64,000 bases of DNA from Patella vulgata (GCF_932274485.2 NC_065882.2:78518767-78582766); one strand, 5' to 3'. Shown: positions 33,308 through 44,640, numbered from the stretch's first letter. Notes: generated by a model from the sequence alone, not told the origin. Program-made: numbers and translations.

Positions 33308-33376
33308 AAAAAAATATATAAAACGACCTAACTCTCAGTTAAACATATAAGTAAAATTCAAATATTAGAGAAAATA

Positions 33377-33501
33377 CACTAAAAAATAAATTTTTGGGTA
33401 GTGCTTTCATCGTTATCAAACGAATCGTCATGCCATTTTAATGCCTGACGATTCGTTTGATAACGATGAAAGTACTAGCCAAAAATTTAATTTTCAGTGT
33501 T
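33377..33501. repeat. Near-perfect 125-bp hairpin
   Basis: Arms of about 55 bp (33377-33431 and 33447-33501) around a 15-base loop. The inner 28 bp, ending GAATCGTCA, pair without mismatch; a few mismatches occur further out. The short loop and well-kept arms suggest a young MITE or a functional stem-loop. Confidence 0.9.
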
Positions 33502-34245
33502 TTAATTGGCTATAGTTACCATTGTCTATGGTTACATAGTATATCGTTAACTAATAGAAAACATGTACTCATTTAACTAACAGAAAACATGTAAATGTAG
33601 AGGTCTATTTCATTTAATATATATATACGGAATCTGAAAAATTTAAAGATAAACAAATTAAACAAAATACCAAGTCATATGTGATGATAACATTTTGATT
33701 AGTTTTTAAAACCGGCATTCCGTGTGACAAAGTAAACCAGGTGTCGCGATAGCATAATCGTTATTTGACAACCAGTGTAGCGTACATTCGAATAAAGAAA
33801 GATGCGTTATCTCACTCGCCATGAAAATGAATTTAATTAATTTTAAATAATATATATTTAAAATAACTCTACACGCATCTACTGATCGACATTTCAAACT
33901 ATTACTCAGAGCGTGAAATGATAAAGTTTATATCTGAGCAATGGATGGTGAATTCAAGTTCTATTTGGCATGCAATTATGCCCTTATCAAGTTTTGAATA
34001 CAATCGTATCTGTCAAACCGGTTATTGACCGGGGGAGGGGGGGGGGGCTCATGTAAAGAGATCGAGAGTGTCGCAGAGCATTAAAACATCCAACAGTAAG
34101 GCTCAATATGTCATAAATATATTAAGTACTTATTAATCGTTTGTCTTTTAAGATATTGCTTGCCACACTGCTTATTCTCAACGGAAAATGTTCATTATCT
34201 GATGCAAGAGGACTGCATCCCACAAAGAGTCCCAGAGAATCGATT
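33502..34245. other. No gene seen; poly-G run
   Basis: AT-rich single-copy appearance. A G-rich run is near 34028-34047. Confidence 0.35.
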
Positions 34246-34906
34246 AAGTGGGTAAGACGCTAGCTCACTAGCTAAGAGGTCGCTGGTTCGCACCCAGTGT
34301 TCGCCGCGAAAGTTCATCGAGATTTTCCGGCGTGGTTTCCCCTTGTCAGTGGTGCAGGGTGGAAGGCTAGTAATGGTTCCACTACTGATGTCTTACGTCT
34401 TACTCCAGCCACAGTAGTGGACCGTCCCAAGGCCTTCCTTTGCCCAAGTTTTGTAGTCATTTGACTACAAAAAAGTTACTGGCCTATAATCCCCTTAATT
34501 TCCGATTACACTGACCCCAAACTGTTCTGCACATAGCTTAACCTATAATAAGCCAATTCCCATTGAAATAAAGGTGAAACCTTACCGCATATGATTTGAT
34601 TTAACCCAACTGCAGTGCGAAATTTTTTGTTCAGTTAAAATGTCCGTCGTATCAGAATCACGTAATATTATATCACTCGAAACTACAGAAAAAACTGTTC
34701 GGCATGATAAGATTAAGATTTCTGTGTTCCACGTACACATTTGCGTGCATGTAAAAAATACCTTGCCAGTTGGAAATCGATATAATAGAAGGCCGTAGCG
34801 CCGCTGCCCGGGGACAATTTCCCTCATAGCACACTATGGCGTATGCCTTTCTTCATTAGCCCAATCGGAGCAGAACAGTAGAACGTTAAAACCCCATTTC
34901 ATTTCA
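34246..34906 (+). repeat. SINE-A split by a 350-bp insertion
   Basis: The 5' half (34246-34371: AAGTGGGTAAGACGCTAGCT, CCGGCGTGGTTTCCCCTTGT) and 3' half (about 34725-34906: GTGCATGTAAAAAATACCTT, TTCATTAGCCCAAT, AACGTTAAAACCCC) lie in order on the plus strand. About 350 bp of unrelated sequence lies between, replacing the Deu-like part. Confidence 0.8.
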
Positions 34907-34972
34907 TTTGTTTAGCCTGAGAAGAAAACGCTGATCATTAAAGTCAGTAAAGACATTCGCCTTAAAGATGCT

Positions 34973-35100
34973 GTATGTGACAAGGAGTAGGGTCGCCTGT
35001 CCAACCTCGTGGGTTTTCTCCGTGTCCTCCGGTTTCCTCCCACTGCTAAAGACCCCTAGTTTGTGTCAAGTGGACGTTAAACCCCATTTCGCTCTCCCTT
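34973..35100 (+). repeat. SINE-B, 5'-truncated with internal deletion
   Basis: TGTATGTGACAAGGAGTAGG, core, AAAGACCCCTA, then directly GTTTGTGTCAAGTGGACGTT and ACCCCATTTC. The AATTATTGAAATAAAATTG section is missing. Confidence 0.85.
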
Positions 35101-35520
35101 AAACATGCATTATGAAAGAGCTAAATGTTCCTATTGCAGGTCTTTCTTGAGCGCTGAAATGTTATTAATTAATCATTTATGAGCTTATCAAGACAATAGT
35201 AAACTTCCTAGCCATCGTGGCTCCCATACTCAGTAGGACTACCGGACATCCCACCAGCGCATGCCCCCTCTTGATTCATATCAAATCGGTTAAATATTGT
35301 AGCTTAAGTTTTCGGAAAATATCAACTTAAGTTCGCGCAACGCTGAAAACAGATGGAGTTCATGATATCATGACCCCAATGCTTCACGCAGATTTGAAAA
35401 ACAATAACCCGTTAACAACTTACAGCCTGTATCGTAAGGTTTCCAGAAAAGGGGTGTGTAAATCTGGAAGGGAAGGTCTCCCTAATTTGAACACCGGTCT
35501 GCCTCGCGTTCCTAAGTAAA
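35101..35520. other. No gene or repeat recognised
   Basis: Non-coding appearance, between two SINE-B copies in opposite orientation. Confidence 0.3.
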
Positions 35521-35522
35521 TT

Positions 35523-35800
35523 GCTGACGAAGAGAGAGGAATGGGGTTTACGGTCCACTGGACATAGACTAGGTCATTTCGGGACTAACATATGGTTTAA
35601 TTTTATTTCAATAATTCGTTTGAGCGTAGGGGTCTTTAGCAGAGGGAGGAAACCGGAGAACCCGGAGAAAACCCAAGAGGTTGGACAGGCAACCCTACTC
35701 CTTGTCACGTACAATCGGGGATTCGAAACCACGCCAGTTGGCTCAATGGCAGGCCTTATGTTACAGCGCGCACGTGCTTACCATTCGGCCATCCAACCCG
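35523..35800 (-). repeat. SINE-B, full length
   Basis: The minus-strand copy has head GGTTGGATGGCCGAATGGTA, box B, core, CAAACGAATTATTGAAATAA and ACCCCATTCCTCTCTC. The plus-strand frame 35521-35850 is its antisense translation. Confidence 0.9.
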
Positions 35801-37019
35801 TGGGACGACATATGACAACACTAAAATTGGTAGAAAAACATGTCCCTTAAAAAGATAATTGCCTAAAGAGTTTTATTGGCCATTAAACGAACAATATTTA
35901 AAAAAAAAGCAAGTTAAATCGTCTGTAATGATAACGATATTTGTATGTGTATTTTAAAAATGTCCACGTTTAATGTCGATTAAATTATTACAGTTGAAAA
36001 CGTAGGCAAGATTTCAATTTTACTCATGTGTATACAGATTCTTATCATCCTAAATAATTGTTGATTCAGGGATACGATAGATCGTATCTACTTAACGATG
36101 CAGTAGGACGTTAAACCGCATTCATTTTATTTCATTAACGATACACAAGAAACTACAACCCGGTATCTTTTATGAATTGTTTCTATCGATTGAATACAAT
36201 CAGACACGTGAATTCAAAATGAACAATAAACTACATGATTTAAAGTGCGTTGTATGTCGGCAAGTAACGACTTTTATTTCAATTCTAAAACTTTCATTTA
36301 TAGTTGCTGTTTACGTCTCGTCTCATCCAAATGTTAAGTGATAAGACGTTGATTTTGGCCAGTCTCGCCCCCATGCACCACCAATAAGGGGACATCATAC
36401 CAACACAGGGCTCGACCCCCCCCCCCCCGGTTAGTTTTACAGCACCTTATTCTCGAGCTGCCGTGCCTCCACTGTAATACTATATGGGTTATTTAAGTAC
36501 TATGAAGAGTGCACTATCTAATATATTGAAGTAGTTAAACAAATGGGTGACAATGAGAAATAGGCTAAGTAGGTATTTTGCAAGCTCCAACTTTCTTAAA
36601 CTAACCCACTGACAGTTCCTGTCACCATCAATTTCTAATTAATATCATAGCTGTGTGTGTAGTTTCTTGTATATAACCTTTGTATAATGGAGGTTATAAA
36701 GTTATATAAATATAATTATAGCAACACAGTGTTCCAGAGTTAATTGTTCTACTGATTAATAAAAAGTACACAACGTGGAAGTCCTGACTAGATATTAAGT
36801 GTCACACTGTGGCATCAAAGTGTTATCAGTTGTTCTAAAAATATTAATCATCCCATGTTCAATACGCGCCAAACGCCCACGGCTTGAACAATATAAATGG
36901 AGCAATGGCTTTAAATGGCTTTCAAAATCTAAGCTTAGGTAAACTGCCGAGATGACTTCCAAGCCACAAGTTAGCACTTCAATAATTTAATTATCAAATT
37001 ACAACACAGAGATATTCAG
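35801..37019. other. No gene; small SINE-A tail at 36098-36136
   Basis: GCAGTAGGACGTTAAACCGC with TTTTATTTCATT is the only repeat piece. A poly-C run lies near 36418-36429. Confidence 0.35.
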
Positions 37020-37190
37020 ACTGGTTTACACTTGTCAGTGGTGCAGGACCGAAAAGAAACAGTATCTAATCCTTCCGATCGGACGAGAAAACGCGTCCCC
37101 TTGGAAACATCGGTGTGCACGCAAAAGAACACCTAATAGTTGGAAAGAGATCCAAGGGTAACAGTTCTCTATATGGCATAGTGCATTTTA
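37020..37190 (+). repeat. SINE-A, old diverged middle
   Basis: ACTTGTCAGTGGTGCAGGAC, CCGATCGGACGAGAAAACG and GTGTGCACGCAAAAGAAC are in SINE-A order. Confidence 0.6.
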
Positions 37191-38460
37191 TCTAATTCGG
37201 TAGACATATTGCGCATATGGTGTTTATTCCAGTTCGTTAAACTAAGGGTCATCATTCGCAGTTCCTCAAAGGTATGTATAATTTGGTCAAAGGTCACGAG
37301 AAGTAAACAGGGCTAGCGCTAACCCCAACCTAACCCCGGACCTAGTTCTAACTCGTACCCAAACTCTAACCCACAATCTTGTGCCCTAAACTATTTACAT
37401 CTCAGCAACCTTGACAAAATCTGTAGCTGGCCTTAAGAAATAGATCTAGCGGTCTGGAGTCTGCTACCCAGCGATGTTGTCGAAATCACGACGTGCATGT
37501 GCACAAACAAGACATTTGTAGGCGACTGTTCACACATATAGGCACTCAGACCACATGACATTTTAGCTTGCGGTGATTAGTCAAACAAAATCATGTTGCA
37601 TGAAAAAGCTATTGCTTTTGGTGTACCATTTTAGAGCGACGAGCAATTCGTTGTTGCCTATTATGAAACTGGTAGCCTGCGACAAATGTCCAAATCTGTT
37701 ATCGTTGCAGTGAAGTACACACGCGCGATATTGTCTTGCACTTAATCAGCAATTACAAATAGCTTACAAATTGCCTAAGATTGCTTGCGTGCATCAGTTG
37801 TGAGGTTAAAAGAAAATCTATTGAAAATACAAAACTTAATACTATTTCATATTTTAACACCAACACTAGTCTTCTTCATGGGTTCCTGAACATGTGTGAA
37901 CAATAGTTAATTGGCTAGATTATCCAGGCTTTTACATTGTATTGGACAAAGTCTAAGGGGGGTAACTTACCCTAAAAGAAGATGTCGACGCCCATGAAAT
38001 TTATTTAAAAATTGCCAGTTCAATATACAACACTCTTCATATTTTTTATTGTAACATTTCTCTCTTCGTGGACCATATCTATATATTTTTAATCAATTAT
38101 AATTCGTTGTCAAGATGAATGTTTGTTTATAATAATGCGCGCATGACTTATAGGATTTATTTCGGAAAGTGGTGCAACTCTACTTTACTTGGGGACATTT
38201 ACTGGATAATCAAATGATAGGATTAAGAACGATGCGATGTCGTTGATGGGTTGTGTTGACTTAGCGTCTAGCCGATCAATCCCAATAGGTTTCCGTCAAA
38301 CCTCATGAGCTGTGTGACCAAACAGTTTGAATTGAAATTAAATGTGTTACTCTTGAGGGATTATGGCGTATTTTGTCTGGTAGCTGCTTGTTTTGGTTTA
38401 ATAAGCGCTGTAGACAAGCAATTACAAATAGATAACTAGAACTGCGATGCATTAAGGACG
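37191..38460. other. No gene or repeat recognised
   Basis: Contains a degenerate CTAACCC-like tract (about 37318-37372) that only loosely resembles telomere repeat and is not called as such. Confidence 0.35.
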
Positions 38461-39811
38461 GGTTTCACCGGTGGCATGCTACTTTTGAACTTCTGTCACT
38501 TCCGGTGCTATGTTACCCTTGAACTTATGTCACTTCCGGTACCAATGAAACCGTTAAACAGGTTTCTACATAAGCATTGTACACATGAAATAAAATGGAC
38601 GCAGAATCAACCAAATCCAGCAATCAATTCATTTTATACATTTGTTACATGTAAGTGATTCTGACAAAATTACATTACTTACGGTGATAATGAAAATGTT
38701 AAATTAGTTTTATGAAATCAGAAATGGCATCATCACATGGTGAAAATTGTATCGAATAATAATTGACACTTTTATAGACCAAAAACCTCGAAAAGTTACT
38801 TGTAGAAAATCGTCTATTTCTCTGCAACCGTACAAGTAAGAAACCATTTTGTGGTATCTGTATGATCATATGGGTTCATTCTATTTGTTGATTGGAATCA
38901 AATATCCTAATTTTAAAAACGTTACAAATCAGACTCATTTCAATAAAATATCTGTTTTGAAGGCTAAAAATACAGTTTTGCCAAAATGAAATTACTTCCG
39001 GTGATACTAAAAATGTTAAATTAGTTTTATAACATCATCTATGACATTAGGCATCACATGATGAACATTTTATGAAAATCGAATAATAATTGACACTTTT
39101 ATGGACCAAAAACCTTCAAAAATGACTTGTCTGTTTCTCGACAACCGAACAAGTTATGGCCGTATGAATTTTATTAATATGAGAATTTAAACCAAAAGTT
39201 AAAATTATTAATACATAGTAAATAATTCTTAGTTGAAAAAATATTGATTTTAAAAGTTAAAAATGCAGTTTTTTAAAAAAGATAGCGTCACTTCCGGTGT
39301 CAAATTTAAATTGTAATCAATTTGATATGACGCATACTTGCGGTTTGAATGAAATAATGTCACTTTTATGAAAATCCAATAATAATTGACCATTTTACAG
39401 GCAAAATAAAGAAAACAGTGACTTATACAACATTGCCCATTTCTAGCCAACTGCTTATATTACAAACTATTTTTAACATAAATTTTCTTCGTATGGATTA
39501 TAGCGACAAGTTTATACAAGTTACGTAGACATATTTTAAAATCTGAAATGCCTGAATGGGTTGTAAATAGGTCAATTTTAGACCTTTTTTCACCTCTTAA
39601 TGGAATTTGCTCGAAAATGAAATCGAAATTAAAAAAACTGAGCTCACACTTTTTTGCACCTTTAAAGGGCACACTCCTTTAGTTATATCAGTTTTAAAAA
39701 AAATATATTTGCTTTCGAAAAATGGTACCTAATAATAATAAGAAGAATAATAATATTAACAAAAACAATAGTGTTTCACACAGGCTACGCAGTGTGAAAC
39801 CCTAATAAGAA
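38461..39811 (+). repeat. 300-bp tandem array ending in a hairpin plus TAATAAGAA
   Basis: CACTTCCGGT blocks start diverged units near 38674, 38992 and 39290 (spacing about 318 and 298 bp). They share TGTTAAATTAGTTTTAT, AATAATAATTGACACTTTTA and TTTCTCGACAACCG-like blocks. Downstream is an AT-rich part with AATAATAATAAGAAGAATAA. A hairpin follows (GTTTCACAC 39773-39781, GTGTGAAAC 39792-39800), then CCTAATAAGAA. The layout, tandem units with a terminal hairpin, resembles non-autonomous Helitron-type or similar elements. No protein was seen. Confidence 0.65.
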
Positions 39812-39892
39812 AACTAAATCTCCTGTGATGATAGTGGATTACTTTTTTTTATCAATTAACCAGATGAACAAACAATGGTGGACAGGTAAGGA

Positions 39893-40155
39893 CAGAGAGG
39901 GAGAGAGGGAGGGGGCGGGGGTACGTAATTTCGGGGCTGGCATTGTTCAACTTTATTGCAATAATTCGCTTGTGTGTAATGGTATTTATCATCGGTAGGA
40001 AACCGGAACACACTGAGAAAACGCACCTGATAAGTGTGGAATAGGGACAGTGAGGGTGAATATGGTCAAATGTTATTTCAAAAACTCTCGTGTGTGTAGG
40101 GGTCTTTAGCAGAGTGGGGAAACTGGGGGACCCGGATAAAACCAACGCCTTTTAC
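39893..40155 (-). repeat. Two partial SINE-B pieces in tandem
   Basis: About 39905-40040 and 40070-40155 each contain the AATTCGCTTG-like to GAAACCGG-like part of SINE-B on the minus strand. The second begins again at TTATTTCAAAAACTC and GGGGTCTTTAGCAGAG. Confidence 0.7.
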
Positions 40156-40584
40156 TCAATGATCACCCAGCCTCCATCAGTGTATAGCAATTTCTATAAG
40201 TTGCTTGCGGGGTTGCTGGGGGGGGGGGGGGGTAGCACAACTTGTATTTTAATAATATTAGCCAGTCTGCAACACTTTATTGGATCTATATAGACCATAG
40301 AACTAATTATTAACGTTATTGGACAACGTTATTGTTTACGTATCTGTGGTATAGGGAGATAACGTACCTAAAAGTTCGAGAATTTCAGACTATTGTAGCA
40401 ACGGCTTCAGAAACATGGCAGGGTCATCTGCCTATATCCTCATGGTTTTTCACCACATGTGAATTATTGAGATAAAAACAACTGGTAGTAATTGGTCCTG
40501 GGAGATAGAGTCTAATATAAATCATTCAAACGACTGCCGGTGGGCATATTTGCATTATCTGTTGTATGTATACGCTGGAGGGAT
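40156..40584. other. No gene seen; poly-G run
   Basis: A G run of about 14 bp is near 40218-40232. Otherwise unassigned. Confidence 0.3.
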
Positions 40585-40685
40585 GGGGGGGTGGATGACC
40601 AAATGGTTAGCCCGTTCGGGCTGTATCCCACGGTCTGTCATTGAGTCAACTGGCGGGGTTTCGATTCCCTGGTTGTACATGATAT
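40585..40685 (+). repeat. SINE-B head only
   Basis: GGGTGGATGACCAAATGGTT, CACGGTCTGTCATTGAGTCA, box B and CCTGGTTGTACATGA, then unrelated sequence. The 3' two-thirds are absent, the reverse of the usual 5' truncation. Confidence 0.8.
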
Positions 40686-41519
40686 TAACATTCCACTCAA
40701 CCCCCACTATCTACTCCGCCCCAAGCTAATGGAACGGGGTCCACAAGGCAGGGTACGCTTATTTATAGAACATCTAATAACATTTTTTTGTTTAGAAATG
40801 TTGACAAAGCTAACAAAATTTTGCTGTACTTTAGTATTAAAATGTACTTTTGTAAAGGTGTAAAATTATTGCACGTGTTTTATTGCAATGCCCCCCCCCC
40901 CCCACACACACACACACACTCCCCCATCGTGTTGTAATACGTTTGGAACAAGGCGTGCATTACAATTTAAAATAAACGGAAATGTGTCGGAGTGTAGTAG
41001 GTTGAATTTCAACCCAATAGTAAATGTTTAATATATCGTGCTAATCCGCACATAATCACTTAATTCAGTAGACTAGATTTTACTATATTGGATCGAAATT
41101 CATCTTACTACAGGAGTTTACTTAAAGGTATGGATGACCAAGGGAAGGGGCACCACGCCACGCCACACATGACAACTGAAAGAAAGATACGCCAAACCGA
41201 TACTACTTTAGTGACAAGTAAAGCGAAATATTGAACTATAAATCGGATCTGTAATTTGATCAGATGGAATCGAAACAATCGTTTTTTAGTTTTGATTAGG
41301 CGAATCATCGCTACATGCACGGAGAACAATGTACATTCACTCGGAAGGATTAATTGCAGATTAAGAATTACATGTCCATTCACTTGATTTGGTATTAATT
41401 GCTTATTTATTTAATGTCTCTGTAGTTGGTCTTGTCCGCAGGTTTGTCTGGCCAGTGCTGTCCTCCTGCACTTACTCTATGGATAATTAAATAAAGGGAG
41501 ACGACATTCGGATCCATCT
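40686..41519. other. No gene; short repeat D' fragment at 41205-41275
   Basis: Poly-C plus CA microsatellite near 40891-40925. GACAAGTAAAGCGAAATATT and CGGATCTGTAATTTGATCAG match repeat D'. Confidence 0.4.
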
Positions 41520-42062
41520 ATAGGCCCCGTCTTCATTATCCCAGTCGGGGGGTTGGATGGCTGAATGGTTAGCGTGTGCGCGCTGTATCATAAAGTCTGT
41601 CATTGAGTCAACTGGCGTGGTTTCGATTCCCCGATTGTACGTGACGAAGGAGTAGTGTCGCCTGTCTAACCTCGTGGGTTTTCTCCGGGTCCTCTTGTTT
41701 CCTCCCACTGCTAAAGACCCCTACGCGCAAGCGAATTATTGAAATAAAATTAAACCATACGTTAGTCCCGAAATGACCTAGTTTGTGTCGAGTGAACGTT
41801 AAACCCCATCTCTCTCTCTCTAATTTTGTAAAATATATGAGTGACATTGATTCTGTAGTGCTGACACTTGTCCTCTTGTTTCCTCCCACTGCTAAAGACC
41901 CCTACGCGCAAGCGAATTATTGAAATAAAATTAAACCATACGTTAGTCCCGAAATGACCTAGTTTGTGTCGAGTGAACGTTAAACCCCACTTCTCTCTCT
42001 CTCTCTCTCTCATTATCCCAGTCGGTGCAGGTAGCTAGGACGTTAAACCCCAGTTCATTTCT
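41520..42062 (+). repeat. SINE-A 3' end interrupted by SINE-B
   Basis: CCGTCTTCATTATCCCAGTC at 41527-41546 is the left part of a SINE-A. The right part (CAGTCGGTGCAGG, GGACGTTAAACCCC, ATTTC) resumes at 42012-42062. ATTATCCCAGTCGG occurs at 41535-41548 and 42012-42025 as a 14-bp target-site duplication around the SINE-B. Confidence 0.92.
41549..42011 (+). repeat. SINE-B with duplicated 3' half
   Basis: Full head GGGTTGGATGGCTGAATGGT through ACCCCATCTCTCTCTC at about 41821. Then come about 46 bp also present at 20424-20466, and then a second 3' half (CCTCTTGTTTCCTCCCACTG onward) almost identical to the first. It ends in a CT tail at 42011. The unit of about 180 bp is duplicated in tandem inside one target-site duplication. 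Confidence 0.93.
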
Positions 42063-42354
42063 ATCTTTAGACGTATGGTAAAATAATCGTTCGTCTTAGC
42101 GGAATTTCAATAAAAACCAGCCGACTGGATATTTTCATATTAATTATATTAAACCTCATCACCAGAACCGGAACACAGAGGATATTGTTAGACGATATTA
42201 TGAAGTAACCCAGTCAACCATAAAACTAGATGTTATGAGAATATTTGTGGTACGCAGTGAAAGTGACCTCGCTTCCAATATCAAACCAAAGGAATACTCT
42301 CTAGAAAAGAATTAAACATTAAATTAAATTTATATTGCAGATATTTCATGTTAC

Positions 42355-42473
42355 TCTCGTGGCTTTCCTCCCACTGCTAAAGACCCCTACGTGCAAGCAA
42401 ATTTTTGAAATAAAATTAAAACCATAGTTAGTCCCGAAATGACCTAGTTTGTGTCGAGTGGACGTTAAACCCC

Positions 42474-42511
<38 letters not shown>
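42355..42511 (+). repeat. SINE-B, 5'-truncated, CT tail
   Basis: GGCTTTCCTCCCACTGCTAA through GTGGACGTTAAACCCCATTT and about 34 bp of CT repeat. Confidence 0.9.
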
Positions 42512-42514
<3 letters not shown>

Positions 42515-43411
42515 TATGATTTGAAAATCTGATCAGCTAACGTCTCTATTTCTAGGTTAATTTTGTGTTATATATCCCCTCCATAAATATTAGAGATTTA
42601 ATTCTGATAATTATTACGTTTTGCCCAAAGCCCTATGAATGTGTCCTGCAGGAGACAAATTTTGTACAGCGGTTATCAACTGCTTCAATATAAATCACTT
42701 TATAGTCTTCAGTTGACTGTTTTCGTTGGCGTTTTTATTTTTGTTCTGAAACCTACAACCTTCAGAACTTCATCCTCCACTCATCATAATAAGTCATGGA
42801 CAAAAGCCATGCTGACTTTTAAAACCATAACTTCTTGATGTAATATTGTATTCCGTAATGGATTTTATTTTACCAGATGTAATTCTTAACAAACTAAAAA
42901 TTACAGTTGATACATACATAACACAAACATGCGTGCAATAGACTTCTTCTGCGCATCTTACACGAAGCAAATAGTTGTAAAATATGGTTTTTCGCTCGAC
43001 GCCGTTTCATCCATAGAGGTCAAATGCAGGGGCGTGGTGACCCATTAGGAACAACATCCCGTCCGAGCCCCCCAAAAAACAATATTTATATGTGTGTGCG
43101 GGGGAGGGGTAATATTGGACTGTGTTGAACATACTAGAATCGATTTGTAGCATACCCGACCCACGGCCCACGGTATGTTTGACACTGGTTGAACTTTATG
43201 ATTATGATTATAATGTTGAAAATCGCATTCAAACCGCGTGATATTTTGTCATTTGCGAGATGGCGCAAAAACTCAAGGGGACGCAAAAACTCAAAACCAT
43301 GACGCAAAGCTCGTCAATGCGTCCGTCTCACTTAGCCCCTGGTTAAATGGGGGGGGGGGGTACTAATAGGTACTAAGTGAGTGTGGGGGGAAGTTAAAAA
43401 CGCTCTTTGAT
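42512..43411. other. No gene seen
   Basis: Unassigned. A poly-G run is near 43349-43358. GACGCAAA...CTCAA motifs repeat near 43262-43310. Confidence 0.35.
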
Positions 43412-43545
43412 CCAGCTGGCCGGTCACCTCTCCCCTGCGGCGGTACCGGTTTCGATCCCTGGTGTGAATGTGTGTGGTTTGGAGATAGATGTGCCTTCTG
43501 ACCCTAGTGGGTATTCCTCCCCAGCGCTTGCGCTAAACATAATAA
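43412..43545 (+). repeat. SINE-C copy 2
   Basis: CAGCTGGCCGGTCACCTCT, then box-B-like GGTTTCGATCCCTGGTGTG, then CCTCCCCAGCGCTTGCGCTA. The first part matches 13098-13190. Confidence 0.65.
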
Positions 43546-44191
43546 ATAAGACTTGTCTGTGATATCACAATTGGTGGCAGCGGACGTAAATACTTATAGA
43601 AGAAAGAAATAACTGATAGGGGTTAAAAACTATATACATTCGCCCTTACATGGCACGCACATTCACAAGGCAAATTTAGATATTTAAACCCAGCATGCTC
43701 AATTTGCAGCAAAATTATCTTCGGGTGCTTGTGATCATACCAAAAGAATCGTTATTTATGTCCACAAGGTTAAAATACGACATAAATAAGACCAGAGTGG
43801 TTCGTCAGACTGATGTGGATTGGTGTTTTAATACTGGACATTTACGTTAATACAGACATACAATTATAGGATCCTAGTTAACCGAATTGTACCCGAGGCT
43901 GCTATGTCGGATAGACCTAAAACACCCATTTGTCAATTTACAATCACATATATTTATGGATTAAATTGATGTAATAAATTTCAATATAAGAAAAAATAAC
44001 AATGGTAATTAAAATGTTATCCTTGGTTAGTCACAAAATAGTAATTAATTTAAAGACTTTTAACATGATGAATATATTCACTGAAAGATATAAATTGTAA
44101 TAGATAAATACTATAACCATCTGGGATATAGAATTATGGGAGAACCCAATAACTCACAAGATCTTAATATTCAGTATAATTTGTGTATGGT
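43546..44191. other. No gene; one GGCAGCGGACGTAAA motif
   Basis: GATATCACAATTGGTGGCAG plus CGGACGTAAA near 43560-43590 resembles the end of repeat E. The rest is unassigned. Confidence 0.35.
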
Positions 44192-44578
44192 GTTATTTAC
44201 GAAAATGAAATAGGGTTTAACGTCCTACTGTTCTGCTACGAACTCGGGCAATGAAGACGAGCTTGCGCCATACAGTGTGCTATGAAGGAAATTTTGCCCG
44301 GACAGCGGCACTACGGCCTACTCTTATATCGAATTTCAACTGTCAAGGGAACTTTTACGTGCACGCCAATGTGTACACGGGAACTCGGTTATTCGTCCCA
44401 TCGGAACAACTAGACAGCAGTACTTGTCCGGCCCTCCGTCCTGCATCACTGACAAGGGAGAACCACGCCGGAAAATCTGGATGAACTTCCTCCGTCAATG
44501 CAGGGATCGAACACCCGACCTCCAGGCAAGCAAGCCAGCGCCTTACCCACTTAGCCCCTGTGATACCGGTTATTTACG
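44192..44578 (-). repeat. SINE-A, full length, 10-bp target-site duplication
   Basis: GTTATTTACG at 44192-44201 and 44569-44578 flanks a complete minus-strand copy. The tail is short (ATTTTC) and the head reads GGGGCTAAGTGGGTAAGGCG. Confidence 0.92.
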
Positions 44579-44640
44579 GACGAGCATGGGAACAAAACGA
44601 CAAGCTCATACATATTTTCACACCTTCTTTGAATAAATAC

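Noticed and set aside
37318-37372. Interstitial telomere tract of CTAACCC type
   Set aside because: Units are irregular (CTAACCCC, CTAACTC, CTAGTTC). Too degenerate to call.
41608-42013. Minus-strand frames with KWGLTFTRHKLGHFGTN-type peptides (also at 17.1, 20.5, 35.5 and 51.8 kb)
   Set aside because: They recur wherever SINE-B lies in the matching orientation and are antisense translations of it, not a protein family.
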